Shown: positions 1 to 6,692 of the stretch, in pieces | Layout: the number at the start of each line of letters is the position of its first letter | Numbering within the stretch: the first letter of the stretch is position 1 | NCBI GenBank assembly: GCA_017882245.1 | Contig: JADGPV010000036.1 | Coordinates: 1-6,692, forward strand | DNA from: Bacteroidales bacterium | Lineage (GTDB): Bacteria > Bacteroidota > Bacteroidia > Bacteroidales > VadinHA17 | DNA length: 6,692 bases | Direction: 5' to 3' | Position numbers and translations under genes: made by a program | The notes under the pieces: model-generated | Told to the model about the DNA's origin: nothing | The model's input: the letters and a program-made list of their open reading frames with translations, nothing else | Database searches by the model: none

Positions 1-2175
1 ACGCCCAACCTTTGCAGATGTACCGGCTATGTCAAAATCATCGATGCAATTGAAGCTGCGTTTGCTGAGCAGAACGGGAGTGGGATAAAAGAGATAAATC
101 CTTCGGCATTGATAGGCAAGCCTTATCCTAAATATCTGGCTGCCGAGACTGCCCTTGGAAAGAGGGATTTTGTCAACGACATGCATTTTGAGGGGATGGT
201 TCAAGGAGCCCTGAGGTTCAGCGATCATCCACGTTCAAGAATAGTAAAGATTGATACTTCGGAAGCTGTAAAAGCCAAGGGAGTGATACGGATCTTCACA
301 GCCGGAGATATCCCCGGCGTTCATAATACAGGCCTTATATTCAAAGACTGGCCTCTGATGGTGGGCGAGGGAGAGATAACTAATTATATAGGCGATGTGC
401 TGGCGGGAGTAGTTGCAGAAACGGAGGCTATGGCACGCGAGGCCTCAAGCCTTATCAGGATCGATTATGAAGTTCTTGAACCCGTGACAGATATGCATGA
501 AGCGGTTAAGCCTGACAGCATCCAGGTTCACCACGGCAAATCAAATGTGCTTGAGTCCTGCAGTATAAGATCAGGTGATGTTGAAAAAGCATTCAGCAAT
601 GCTGCCTGGGTAGCAAAAGGTGTATACGAGACACAGCGGATAGAGCATGCATTTCTTGAGACGGAAACGGCAGTTGCGCTGCCGGAAAACGATGGCTTAA
701 GGCTGTATAGCCAGGGGCAGGGCGCTTATGTCGACAGGGACGCTGTGGCTGAGATACTGGGCTTACCGGCAGAGAAGGTGAGAGTGGTACAGGTGCAGAA
801 CGGCGGTGGCTTCGGGGGCAAGGAAGATATCACCGTCCAGGGCCATGCATCACTCTTTGCATTCCTCCTTAAGCGGCCGGTGAAAGTCCATCTGAATAGG
901 AACGAATCCATAATCATGCACCCGAAACGTCATCCCGTATGGATGGATATCAGCCTTGCATGCGACAGTGACGGGAAATTTACAGCACTGAAATTAGACG
1001 CTGTGGGTGATACCGGAGCGTATGCCTCCGTGGGGACGAAGGTGATGGAACGCGTCGTGGGACATGCGACAGGAGGATACTCCGTCGCTTCCGTCGATAT
1101 AAAGGCCGTGACAGTATATACAAATAATATCCCGTCCGGTGCGATGCGGGGCTTCGGAGTGCCTCAGATAACATTTGCCGTCGAGAGCTGTGTTGATGAG
1201 CTTTGCCGTTTGGGCAGGTTTGACCGCTGGCAGATACGCTATGATAATGCCCTTGAAGACGGCAAGAGAACAGCAACGGGACAACTGTTGCAGGGTGTCG
1301 GACTGAAAAAGACGCTCCTTGCAGTCAGGGATGCCTTTGTCAGTGCCAGGTATGCAGGCATAGCATGCGGCCTTAAAAACACCGGCGTTGGCAACGGCAT
1401 GACAGACGACAGCGAAGTGTCGGTAGAAATCATTTCGGATAAAAAAGTGGTGATCAACCATGGCTGGAGCGAGATGGGCCAGGGAATACATACTGTGGCC
1501 ACCCAGATACTTCATCAGGAGACAGGTATAGATCCTGCAATAATAGAAGTAAAAGTTGATACCGAAGCCGGTCTGCCTACAGGTATGACCACTTCCTCAA
1601 GGGCAACCGCGCTATTGGGTAATGCCATCATTGACGCATCCGGCAGAATCAGGGATGATCTGAAGCATGGCTCACTGCAACAGCTTGCCGGCCGTGTCTA
1701 TAAAGGTAAATTTGTCTGTGACTGGACCTGCAAGCCCGGCGACAAATCCGATAACCCAGTGACCCATTTTGCATATGGCTATGCCACACATGTGGCTGTT
1801 CTGGATGATGAGGGCAAAATAAAAAAGATCGTTGCAGCACACGACGCCGGTAAGATAATGAACAGGATGCTCTTCGAAGGACAGATAGAAGGTGCGGTGC
1901 TCATGGGAATGGGCTTCGCCCTGACAGAGGATCTGCCACTGGTTAACGGAAGGCCTGCCAGCCTGAAGTTCAATGACCTGGGTTTATTAAGGGCAGACGC
2001 CATGCCGGATATCGAGGTAATCGGAATAGAAGAGAAAGACCCTGTCGGACCTTACGGTGCAAAAGGAATAGGCGAAATAGGAATGGTGCCGACAGCAGCT
2101 GCAATTGCAAATGCTCTGTGTGCTTATGATGGCATAAGGAGAAAAAAGCTTCCGCTACGGCGAAGAAATAATTAA
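1..2175 (+). CDS. Selenium-dependent xanthine dehydrogenase-type molybdenum hydroxylase, 5' truncated by window edge
   Basis: The frame is open from base 1, so the true start lies upstream; 724 residues are visible. The first residues hold the end of a [2Fe-2S] domain: the NLCRCTGY motif (bases 7-30) gives the last two cluster cysteines. A short linker leads into the molybdopterin domain (from about base 120). Molybdenum-cofactor motifs follow: SQGQG (709-723), GGGFGGKE (802-825), AMRGFG (1141-1158), EMGQG (1471-1485) and GPYGAKGIGE (2047-2076). The last contains the glutamate that matches the catalytic base of xanthine oxidases; the arginine of AMRGFG matches the substrate-binding arginine of FRGFG. 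Fusion of the iron-sulfur and Mo domains, plus the CDWT and NPVTHFAYGYATHV stretches, fits the selenium-dependent XDH family (E. coli XdhD-like, roughly 850-950 aa), in which selenium is a labile Mo ligand, not selenocysteine. No FAD domain is visible; in this family it is usually a separate subunit. The enzyme should hydroxylate a purine or related N-heterocycle, probably in the cytoplasm. The substrate is not determinable. SsnA follows after 8 bases, which supports the assignment. Confidence 0.93.
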   Translation, partial: TPNLCRCTGYVKIIDAIEAAFAEQNGSGIKEINPSALIGKPYPKYLAAETALGKRDFVNDMHFEGMVQGALRFSDHPRSRIVKIDTSEAVKAKGVIRIFTAGDIPGVHNTGLIFKDWPLMVGEGEITNYIGDVLAGVVAETEAMAREASSLIRIDYEVLEPVTDMHEAVKPDSIQVHHGKSNVLESCSIRSGDVEKAFSNAAWVAKGVYETQRIEHAFLETETAVALPENDGLRLYSQGQGAYVDRDAVAEILGLPAEKVRVVQVQNGGGFGGKEDITVQGHASLFAFLLKRPVKVHLNRNESIIMHPKRHPVWMDISLACDSDGKFTALKLDAVGDTGAYASVGTKVMERVVGHATGGYSVASVDIKAVTVYTNNIPSGAMRGFGVPQITFAVESCVDELCRLGRFDRWQIRYDNALEDGKRTATGQLLQGVGLKKTLLAVRDAFVSARYAGIACGLKNTGVGNGMTDDSEVSVEIISDKKVVINHGWSEMGQGIHTVATQILHQETGIDPAIIEVKVDTEAGLPTGMTTSSRATALLGNAIIDASGRIRDDLKHGSLQQLAGRVYKGKFVCDWTCKPGDKSDNPVTHFAYGYATHVAVLDDEGKIKKIVAAHDAGKIMNRMLFEGQIEGAVLMGMGFALTEDLPLVNGRPASLKFNDLGLLRADAMPDIEVIGIEEKDPVGPYGAKGIGEIGMVPTAAAIANALCAYDGIRRKKLPLRRRNN

Positions 2176-2183
2176 AACAATTC

Positions 2184-3458
2184 ATGATGAACCTGCTTCT
2201 TAAGAACGCTGTATATATTGACTGGCAAACCCTTGAAATCAGCAAAAGGAATATTCTTGTACGTCAGGATATTACGGATATTCAGTTTATTAAGGCAACC
2301 GAAATAAAAGCACATGACCGTGATACTGAGGTGCTGGACTGTACAGGAAAGCTTGTGACAAAATCTTTTGCCATAGGACATCACCACGCTTACTCCGCCC
2401 TTGCAAGGGGAATGGGCGCTCCAAAAAAGAAACCTGAAAACTTTCATGAGATGCTTCAGGATGTCTGGTGGACCCTTGATAAACACCTTGATGCTGAACT
2501 GATAGAATCGAGTGCACTGGTGACGGCAATGGCGTGTGCAAAGGCAGGTTCGACATTTATCATTGATCATCATTCCTCTCCCTTCGCTGTCAGGGGTTCA
2601 CTGGAGATCATTGCAAAAGCGTTTGAACAAGTAGGAGTATCACACCTTCTCTGTTACGAGATCTCAGACCGCGACGGAACTGTTATTGCACGGGAAGGAT
2701 TGGATGAAACAGAGAGCTACATCAGGCATCATCAGGGCCTTGTGGGACTTCATGCTTCATTCACTGTCAGCAACGACACGCTGAAGCAAGCCGTCAGAAT
2801 TATGCAAAAACATAAATCCGGAATACATATCCATGTTGCTGAGGATCCGTACGATCAGGAGCGGTGCCTCAAGGAACACGGCAAAAGAGTAGTTGGACGT
2901 CTGAGTGAGGCTGGTGTACTTAACTCGCCTCAGACCATCCTTGTTCACTGCCTCCACCTTGATATGAATGAAAAGGAAATTATCCGCTCATCCCCGGCAT
3001 GGGTGGTACAGAACTGTGAGAGCAACCTTAACAACAATGTCGGTTATTTCAACGGTTCAGGCCTGGGAGAGAAAATAATGCATGGCACCGACGGCATGCA
3101 CAGTGATATTCTCCGCAGCGCCAGAGCTGCCTATTTTGTCGGACAGCGGTTTGACAACATCAAAGATGAATCAGCATACCGGCGGCTGAGGAATGTGCAT
3201 CATTACTTAAGCCACAATGACTTTAAGGGTGGCGGGGATAACAATCTCATTGTTCTTGATTACGATACCCCCACACCCCTTATGCGGGAAAACTTCTTCG
3301 GACATTTTCTTTTCGGCATCACATCGAATCACATCACTGATGTTATTTCAGGAGGCAGGCTGATAGTCAGAGACCGGAAGATCACAACAGTTGATGAGCA
3401 GGCGATACTTAAGGAATCAAGGAAGCAGGCTGAAAGACTGTGGAAAAGCATTCGATGA
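2184..3458 (+). CDS. ssnA: SsnA-type aminohydrolase of the selenium-dependent hydroxylase cluster
   Basis: The 424-residue protein belongs to the amidohydrolase superfamily (ATZ/TRZ and guanine deaminase-like) and resembles E. coli SsnA along its length. Metal and catalytic residues are present: HxH at H66/H68 in GHHHAY, H217 and E220 in HIHVAED, H255 in LVHC, and D303 in GTDG. Further SsnA-like stretches are VWWTLDKHLD (94-103), IIDHHSSP (126-133) and DYDTPTPL (359-366). Cytoplasmic hydrolysis of an amino or ring C-N bond of an N-heterocycle is the expected chemistry, but no substrate has been firmly established for the family as far as I know. Two consecutive ATG codons (2184, 2187) could each be the start; no Shine-Dalgarno sequence precedes them. 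The gene lies 8 bases after the hydroxylase gene and is probably co-transcribed with it. In E. coli ssnA likewise lies near xdhD and ygfK. One oddity: the segment around residues 345-355 looks a few residues shorter than I remember for homologues, where a glycine-rich turn and an AD pair precede the hydrophobic strand. Confidence 0.92.
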   Translation: MMNLLLKNAVYIDWQTLEISKRNILVRQDITDIQFIKATEIKAHDRDTEVLDCTGKLVTKSFAIGHHHAYSALARGMGAPKKKPENFHEMLQDVWWTLDKHLDAELIESSALVTAMACAKAGSTFIIDHHSSPFAVRGSLEIIAKAFEQVGVSHLLCYEISDRDGTVIAREGLDETESYIRHHQGLVGLHASFTVSNDTLKQAVRIMQKHKSGIHIHVAEDPYDQERCLKEHGKRVVGRLSEAGVLNSPQTILVHCLHLDMNEKEIIRSSPAWVVQNCESNLNNNVGYFNGSGLGEKIMHGTDGMHSDILRSARAAYFVGQRFDNIKDESAYRRLRNVHHYLSHNDFKGGGDNNLIVLDYDTPTPLMRENFFGHFLFGITSNHITDVISGGRLIVRDRKITTVDEQAILKESRKQAERLWKSIR

Positions 3459-3499
3459 AATGTGCTATCATAAAAGTAGGATTACAAGTAACAGCGTTT
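3459..3499 (+). other. Short junction between ssnA and the receptor gene
   Basis: These 41 bases separate the hydroxylase/aminohydrolase pair from the import module. I see no hairpin followed by a T-run that would act as an intrinsic terminator, and no clear match to the Bacteroidota promoter pattern (TTTG, about 20 bases, TAnnTTTG). If the receptor starts at ATG 3455 instead, this stretch is coding and the genes overlap by four bases (ATGA, 3455-3458). The simplest reading is transcription through from ssnA, though a promoter inside the end of ssnA cannot be excluded. Confidence 0.4.
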
Positions 3500-6220
3500 A
3501 TGTCTGATTGCCTATATATCAGGATATTAAGTTTTTGTTTCATTTTATCTTTCCCGTTTGGAAGGCTTACCGGGCAAACAACGCCAGCCATTGTTCATGA
3601 TTCCCTGAATTATATGCCTTACAATGATTTTTTCGAGCGGTTGAAGACAAGGGATTCAGTAAACATTTTCTACAAACCGGAATGGTTTGAGAATAAAAAA
3701 ATCAACAGCTCATTTGCAGATCTGAAATTAGAAGAAGCACTTTTGCAGGTAACAAGGCTCTGTAACCTTTCATATATTGTAATTGATAAGAATTCGTTTG
3801 TTTTTGTACCGTTTCAGACTGCTTTTTATCAAAGTACGGCCAGCAAATATTCGGATGTTTTACAGGTTGGAAACCCTGATGAATATGGAAAATTCACGAA
3901 GGCGACTTTGAAAGGGAAGATCCTGGACGGTGTAACAGGAGAACCTCTTGCCGGGGCAACTGTAAATGTAGAGGAACTTAAAATTGCCACAACTACTGAT
4001 GCGAACGGAAATTTTTCCCTTACGCTGCCGGCAGGTGAACATACTGTTAAACTGACTTATATAGGTTACGATGAAAGCATCAGGAAAATTAACCTGGTCA
4101 GTGACGGGGAGGCCAGCTTTGGAATAATTGAAAAATCAGTCAAACTCAGAGAGGTGGTTGTCACTGCAGAAAGGGCGGAATTCAATGTTACCGGCACGCA
4201 GATGAGTCTGGTGAGTCTGAACGTTAAAAACATCAGGGAATTGCCGGTATCCCTGGGCGAAAAGGATATTGTCCGGAGCATGTCTCTGCTCCCTGGCATT
4301 CAGACAGCCGGCGAGTTTGGGGCCGGATTTTATGTGCGTGGAGGAAGCTCTGACCAGAACCTGATTCTTATCGAGGATGTTCCCCTGTTCAACTCGTCAC
4401 ATCTGTTCGGTCTGACTTCGACCGTCAACTCAGACAATGTCTCGGGCGTTACCCTGTTAAAAGCAGGCATCCCTGCACGATACGGGGAGCGCGCCTCGTC
4501 AATAATGAATATCAGATTAGGCACGGATCAGAGTGAAAAGTTCAGGTTAACGGGAGGTATAGGTCTGCTTTTCAGCCGGCTGAGCTTTCAAATCCCTGTG
4601 TTTAATAAAAAAGCCAGCCTGTTAATTGGCGGACGCAGCTCTTATTCAGACTGGCTGTTGCATAAGATACCCGACGTCGATCTGATGAACAGCACCGCCG
4701 GTTTCTATGATGTAAATGTACTATATACCCATCGCCTGAATCCGGATAACAAAATCATATTATTCGGATATTACAGTGACGATAAATTTGCTTTCAGCAA
4801 GAACACAAACTATGCTTATAATAATATTATGGCATCCGCCCGCTGGACCCATCAGTTTGGCAGGCGCCTGTCATCAAGCACGCTTGCAGGATTAAGCCTG
4901 TTTGACTATGGTGTCAGTGACCTCGACACGCTCCATCTTCCTGATGCCTATAAGCTTAGACTGAACACGCAGTACTACAACATGAAATGCAATTTTGCGT
5001 GGCTGCCTGACGACAGGCATTCTGTGGATTTCGGGGTGAACGCAGTACTGTATAAATTAAAGCCCGGTGAACAGCTTCCTTACGGCTCCGAATCTTTGAT
5101 TAAACCTTTCAGTGTTCAGTCTGAAAAAGGACTGGAAATGGCGGCTTATATGAGTGACAATTTTGATATTCTTCCACGACTGAGTACTGAAATAGGGTTG
5201 CGATATGTACAATACTTATCACTGGGTCCATCGGCTGTTCTGACTTACCTTCCCGGTTTTCCCAGATCTGCAAAAACAATTTCAGACACATTGCATTACG
5301 GCAACAATGAGATATCCCACAGCTATCCCGCTATTGAACCCCGTATCTCTTTCAGATACATACTTGACGATGCAAGTTCTGTCAAATGGAGTTATAACCG
5401 CATAAATCAGTTTATTAATCTCATTTCAAATAATTCTGTAATATCACCTGCCGACACATGGACACTCTGCAACACCAATCTCAAGCCACTGACTTCCGAT
5501 CAGTATGCTATAGGCTATTTCAGGAATTTTGTCAATAATACCTATGAGATTTCTGTGGAAGCTTACTATAAGGCTCTCAAAAATGTAATTGAATATAAGA
5601 ATGGTGCTCAGGTCTTTCTTAACAGTCACGTTGAAACCGACTTGCTAAGCGCCGGAGGCTATGGTTACGGTATAGAATTATATGCCAGGAAGACATCCGG
5701 ACCGCTGACAGGCTGGATCAGCTATACATATTCAAGATCGATGCTGAGAACTGCAGGCTTGTCAGATGAAGAGCAGATAAATAATAATCACTATTATCCT
5801 TCCAATTTTGACAAGCCGCATAACCTTGTAATAAGTGCAAACTATCATGTTTCGAGACGATGGCGTTTCTCGGGAACCTTTGTATTTAACACAGGTCGGC
5901 CTGTTACCCTTCCTGAACTTAAATATACATTTCAGGGGAATCAGCTGATCTGGTTTTCCGAACGCAATAAATACCGTCTGCCCGACTACCACCGGTTGGA
6001 TATTGCCATTTCTTTCGATGAAAACCTCAGGCTTAAAAAGATGTGGAAAGGAAGCTGGACCCTTTCAGTCATTAATGTTTACGGACGGAATAATACATAT
6101 TCGGAGTATTATGCAAGAGAGGACAGCAGGATTTATAAAAGCACGGGGCGTACAAGCTTTTATAAGTTATATATCATAGGTACCCCTCTGCCGACGCTCA
6201 CTTACAACTTTGTTTTCTGA
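3500..6220 (+). CDS. TonB-dependent receptor with STN-like and carboxypeptidase-regulatory-like domains
   Basis: This is an outer-membrane active transporter powered by TonB-ExbBD; the ligand is unknown. From the chosen ATG it has 906 residues. Domains in order: signal peptide (about 1-25, hydrophobic run LSFCFILSFPF, likely cut near LTG/Q); an STN-like segment (about 35-105); a carboxypeptidase-regulatory-like beta-sandwich (about 136-215, with GKILDGVTGEPLAGATV and TTDANGNFSL); a short LREVVVTAE linker resembling a TonB-box-proximal strand; a plug (about 225-340, with FYVRGGSSDQNLILIEDVP); then a barrel ending in an aromatic residue (YNFVF), as expected for BAM-dependent insertion. In-frame alternatives are GTG 3440 and ATG 3455. 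They would add 20 or 15 residues ahead of the hydrophobic core, so ATG 3500 is preferred for its more typical signal peptide. No SusD gene is next to it; a DUF4249 lipoprotein gene follows after 12 bases, a known pairing. STN domains often signal to a FecR-type anti-sigma factor, but no fecI/fecR lies within the window. Confidence 0.92.
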   Translation: MSDCLYIRILSFCFILSFPFGRLTGQTTPAIVHDSLNYMPYNDFFERLKTRDSVNIFYKPEWFENKKINSSFADLKLEEALLQVTRLCNLSYIVIDKNSFVFVPFQTAFYQSTASKYSDVLQVGNPDEYGKFTKATLKGKILDGVTGEPLAGATVNVEELKIATTTDANGNFSLTLPAGEHTVKLTYIGYDESIRKINLVSDGEASFGIIEKSVKLREVVVTAERAEFNVTGTQMSLVSLNVKNIRELPVSLGEKDIVRSMSLLPGIQTAGEFGAGFYVRGGSSDQNLILIEDVPLFNSSHLFGLTSTVNSDNVSGVTLLKAGIPARYGERASSIMNIRLGTDQSEKFRLTGGIGLLFSRLSFQIPVFNKKASLLIGGRSSYSDWLLHKIPDVDLMNSTAGFYDVNVLYTHRLNPDNKIILFGYYSDDKFAFSKNTNYAYNNIMASARWTHQFGRRLSSSTLAGLSLFDYGVSDLDTLHLPDAYKLRLNTQYYNMKCNFAWLPDDRHSVDFGVNAVLYKLKPGEQLPYGSESLIKPFSVQSEKGLEMAAYMSDNFDILPRLSTEIGLRYVQYLSLGPSAVLTYLPGFPRSAKTISDTLHYGNNEISHSYPAIEPRISFRYILDDASSVKWSYNRINQFINLISNNSVISPADTWTLCNTNLKPLTSDQYAIGYFRNFVNNTYEISVEAYYKALKNVIEYKNGAQVFLNSHVETDLLSAGGYGYGIELYARKTSGPLTGWISYTYSRSMLRTAGLSDEEQINNNHYYPSNFDKPHNLVISANYHVSRRWRFSGTFVFNTGRPVTLPELKYTFQGNQLIWFSERNKYRLPDYHRLDIAISFDENLRLKKMWKGSWTLSVINVYGRNNTYSEYYAREDSRIYKSTGRTSFYKLYIIGTPLPTLTYNFVF

Positions 6221-6232
6221 TCATCTGTGTAT

Positions 6233-6692
6233 ATGAAATTAAAAATCATCTTACCGGTTCTTCTGGTGCTTGCCCAGGCAGGTTGCAGGGAGGAATTTAC
6301 CCCGCCGGTTGACAGGCAGATGAGCGCTATCGTTGTTGAAGGACTGCTTACAAATCTGAAAGAATCATATAAAGTCAGGATCTCGATGGCTACACCTTAT
6401 GACTCTTCGACAAATAACAAGTCTGTCACAGGAGCAAGTGTTTCAATAATAGACAACCTGGGAAATTCTTACCTTATGCATGAGCAACAGTATCAGAAAT
6501 ATTATTATTCTGATACATCTGAGTTTATTACCGTACCAGGGAGATCATATAAAGTGCATATTGAAATACCTGGCGGAGATATATATGAATCATCTGTTCA
6601 GAGACTGGCACAACCTGCATCTGTCGACAGCATTTATGGCTATGTTGCCGGCAGGGAATTCTGGTATAAGGATCAACTGGGAGAAATAGCTA
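6233..6692 (+). CDS. DUF4249-type lipoprotein, 3' truncated by window edge
   Basis: The frame runs uninterrupted from ATG 6233 to the window end, giving 153 complete codons. The N-terminus MKLKIILPVLLVLAQAGC is a lipoprotein signal: a lysine-containing start, a hydrophobic core and a cysteine at residue 18. The lipobox has Q at -3, which is looser than the enterobacterial consensus but tolerable in Bacteroidota. The mature end, CREEF, has acidic residues just after the cysteine, resembling surface-export signals of Bacteroidota lipoproteins. The following text (IVVEGLLTN, GASVSIIDN, TVPGRSYKVHIE) matches DUF4249 proteins as I know them. The biochemical role of the family is not established. 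It is usually encoded directly after a TonB-dependent receptor, as here, so it probably acts with the receptor at the outer membrane, perhaps as a ligand-binding partner. The 12-base gap implies co-transcription. Confidence 0.85.
   Translation, partial: MKLKIILPVLLVLAQAGCREEFTPPVDRQMSAIVVEGLLTNLKESYKVRISMATPYDSSTNNKSVTGASVSIIDNLGNSYLMHEQQYQKYYYSDTSEFITVPGRSYKVHIEIPGGDIYESSVQRLAQPASVDSIYGYVAGREFWYKDQLGEIA
6490..6516. repeat. Perfect 9-bp inverted repeat inside the lipoprotein gene
   Basis: GTATCAGAA (6490-6498) is matched exactly by its reverse complement TTCTGATAC (6508-6516) around a 9-base A/T loop. It lies within the coding sequence (the Tyr-rich part, QYQKYYYSD). It has no T-run after it, so it is not a typical terminator. 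It may be chance in an A/T-rich stretch. Confidence 0.5.

Noticed and set aside
994..1515. Open frame of 173 codons on the minus strand inside the hydroxylase gene
   Set aside because: It lies wholly antisense to a conserved enzyme domain and its translation resembles no family I know; it is a shadow of the coding strand.
109..2175. TTG at 109 as the start of the hydroxylase gene
   Set aside because: The frame is open to base 1, and the residues before 109 include the conserved NLCRCTGY iron-sulfur motif, so the gene begins upstream of the window.
1..2175. Selenoprotein with an in-frame UGA selenocysteine codon
   Set aside because: There is no in-frame TGA in the visible part, which ends at TAA. 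Selenium in this family is a labile cofactor ligand, so selenocysteine is not expected.
2172..2573. Open frame of 133 codons on the minus strand over the start of ssnA
   Set aside because: It is antisense to conserved SsnA sequence, including the HxH metal site, and has no recognisable features.
6221..6232. Terminator or promoter between the receptor and lipoprotein genes
   Set aside because: The gap is only 12 bases, with no hairpin or T-run.
6480..6689. Plus-strand open frame of 69 codons near the window end
   Set aside because: It is out of frame within the DUF4249 lipoprotein gene, whose own frame is uninterrupted from 6233 and has a lipoprotein signal.
3500..6692. SusC/SusD glycan-utilisation pair
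   Set aside because: The receptor is shorter than typical SusC, has a different plug sequence, and the lipoprotein resembles DUF4249 and not SusD. No glycoside hydrolase genes are present.

Overview
The window most likely comes from an anaerobic or facultative member of the Bacteroidota. The evidence is a TonB-dependent receptor with an N-terminal carboxypeptidase-regulatory-like domain, the DUF4249-type lipoprotein directly after it, and the absence of Shine-Dalgarno sequences before the starts. All four genes lie on the + strand and are tightly packed. There are no RNA genes, mobile elements or CRISPR repeats that I can see.

Bases 1-3458 hold two genes of selenium-dependent molybdenum hydroxylase metabolism. 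The first is the 3' part of a fused iron-sulfur/molybdopterin enzyme of the selenium-dependent xanthine dehydrogenase type (E. coli XdhD-like); its start lies before the window. Eight bases later comes ssnA, a metal-dependent aminohydrolase that accompanies this enzyme class in other bacteria. Together they suggest hydroxylation of a purine or other N-heterocycle, with a hydrolytic deamination or ring-opening step next to it. The real substrate cannot be read from the sequence.

Bases 3500-6692 hold an outer-membrane import module: a TonB-dependent receptor (signal peptide, STN-like domain, carboxypeptidase-regulatory-like domain, plug, barrel) and, 12 bases later, the 5' part of a DUF4249 lipoprotein. 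This receptor/lipoprotein pair is a common Bacteroidota arrangement whose ligand is usually unknown. Only 41 bases with no visible terminator separate it from ssnA, so read-through is possible, but a functional link between uptake and the hydroxylase is speculation.

I did not find a clearly new system. The points most worth a second look are the selenium-hydroxylase gene pair in a Bacteroidota background, a shortened C-terminal segment in SsnA, and the adjacency of this pair to an importer.
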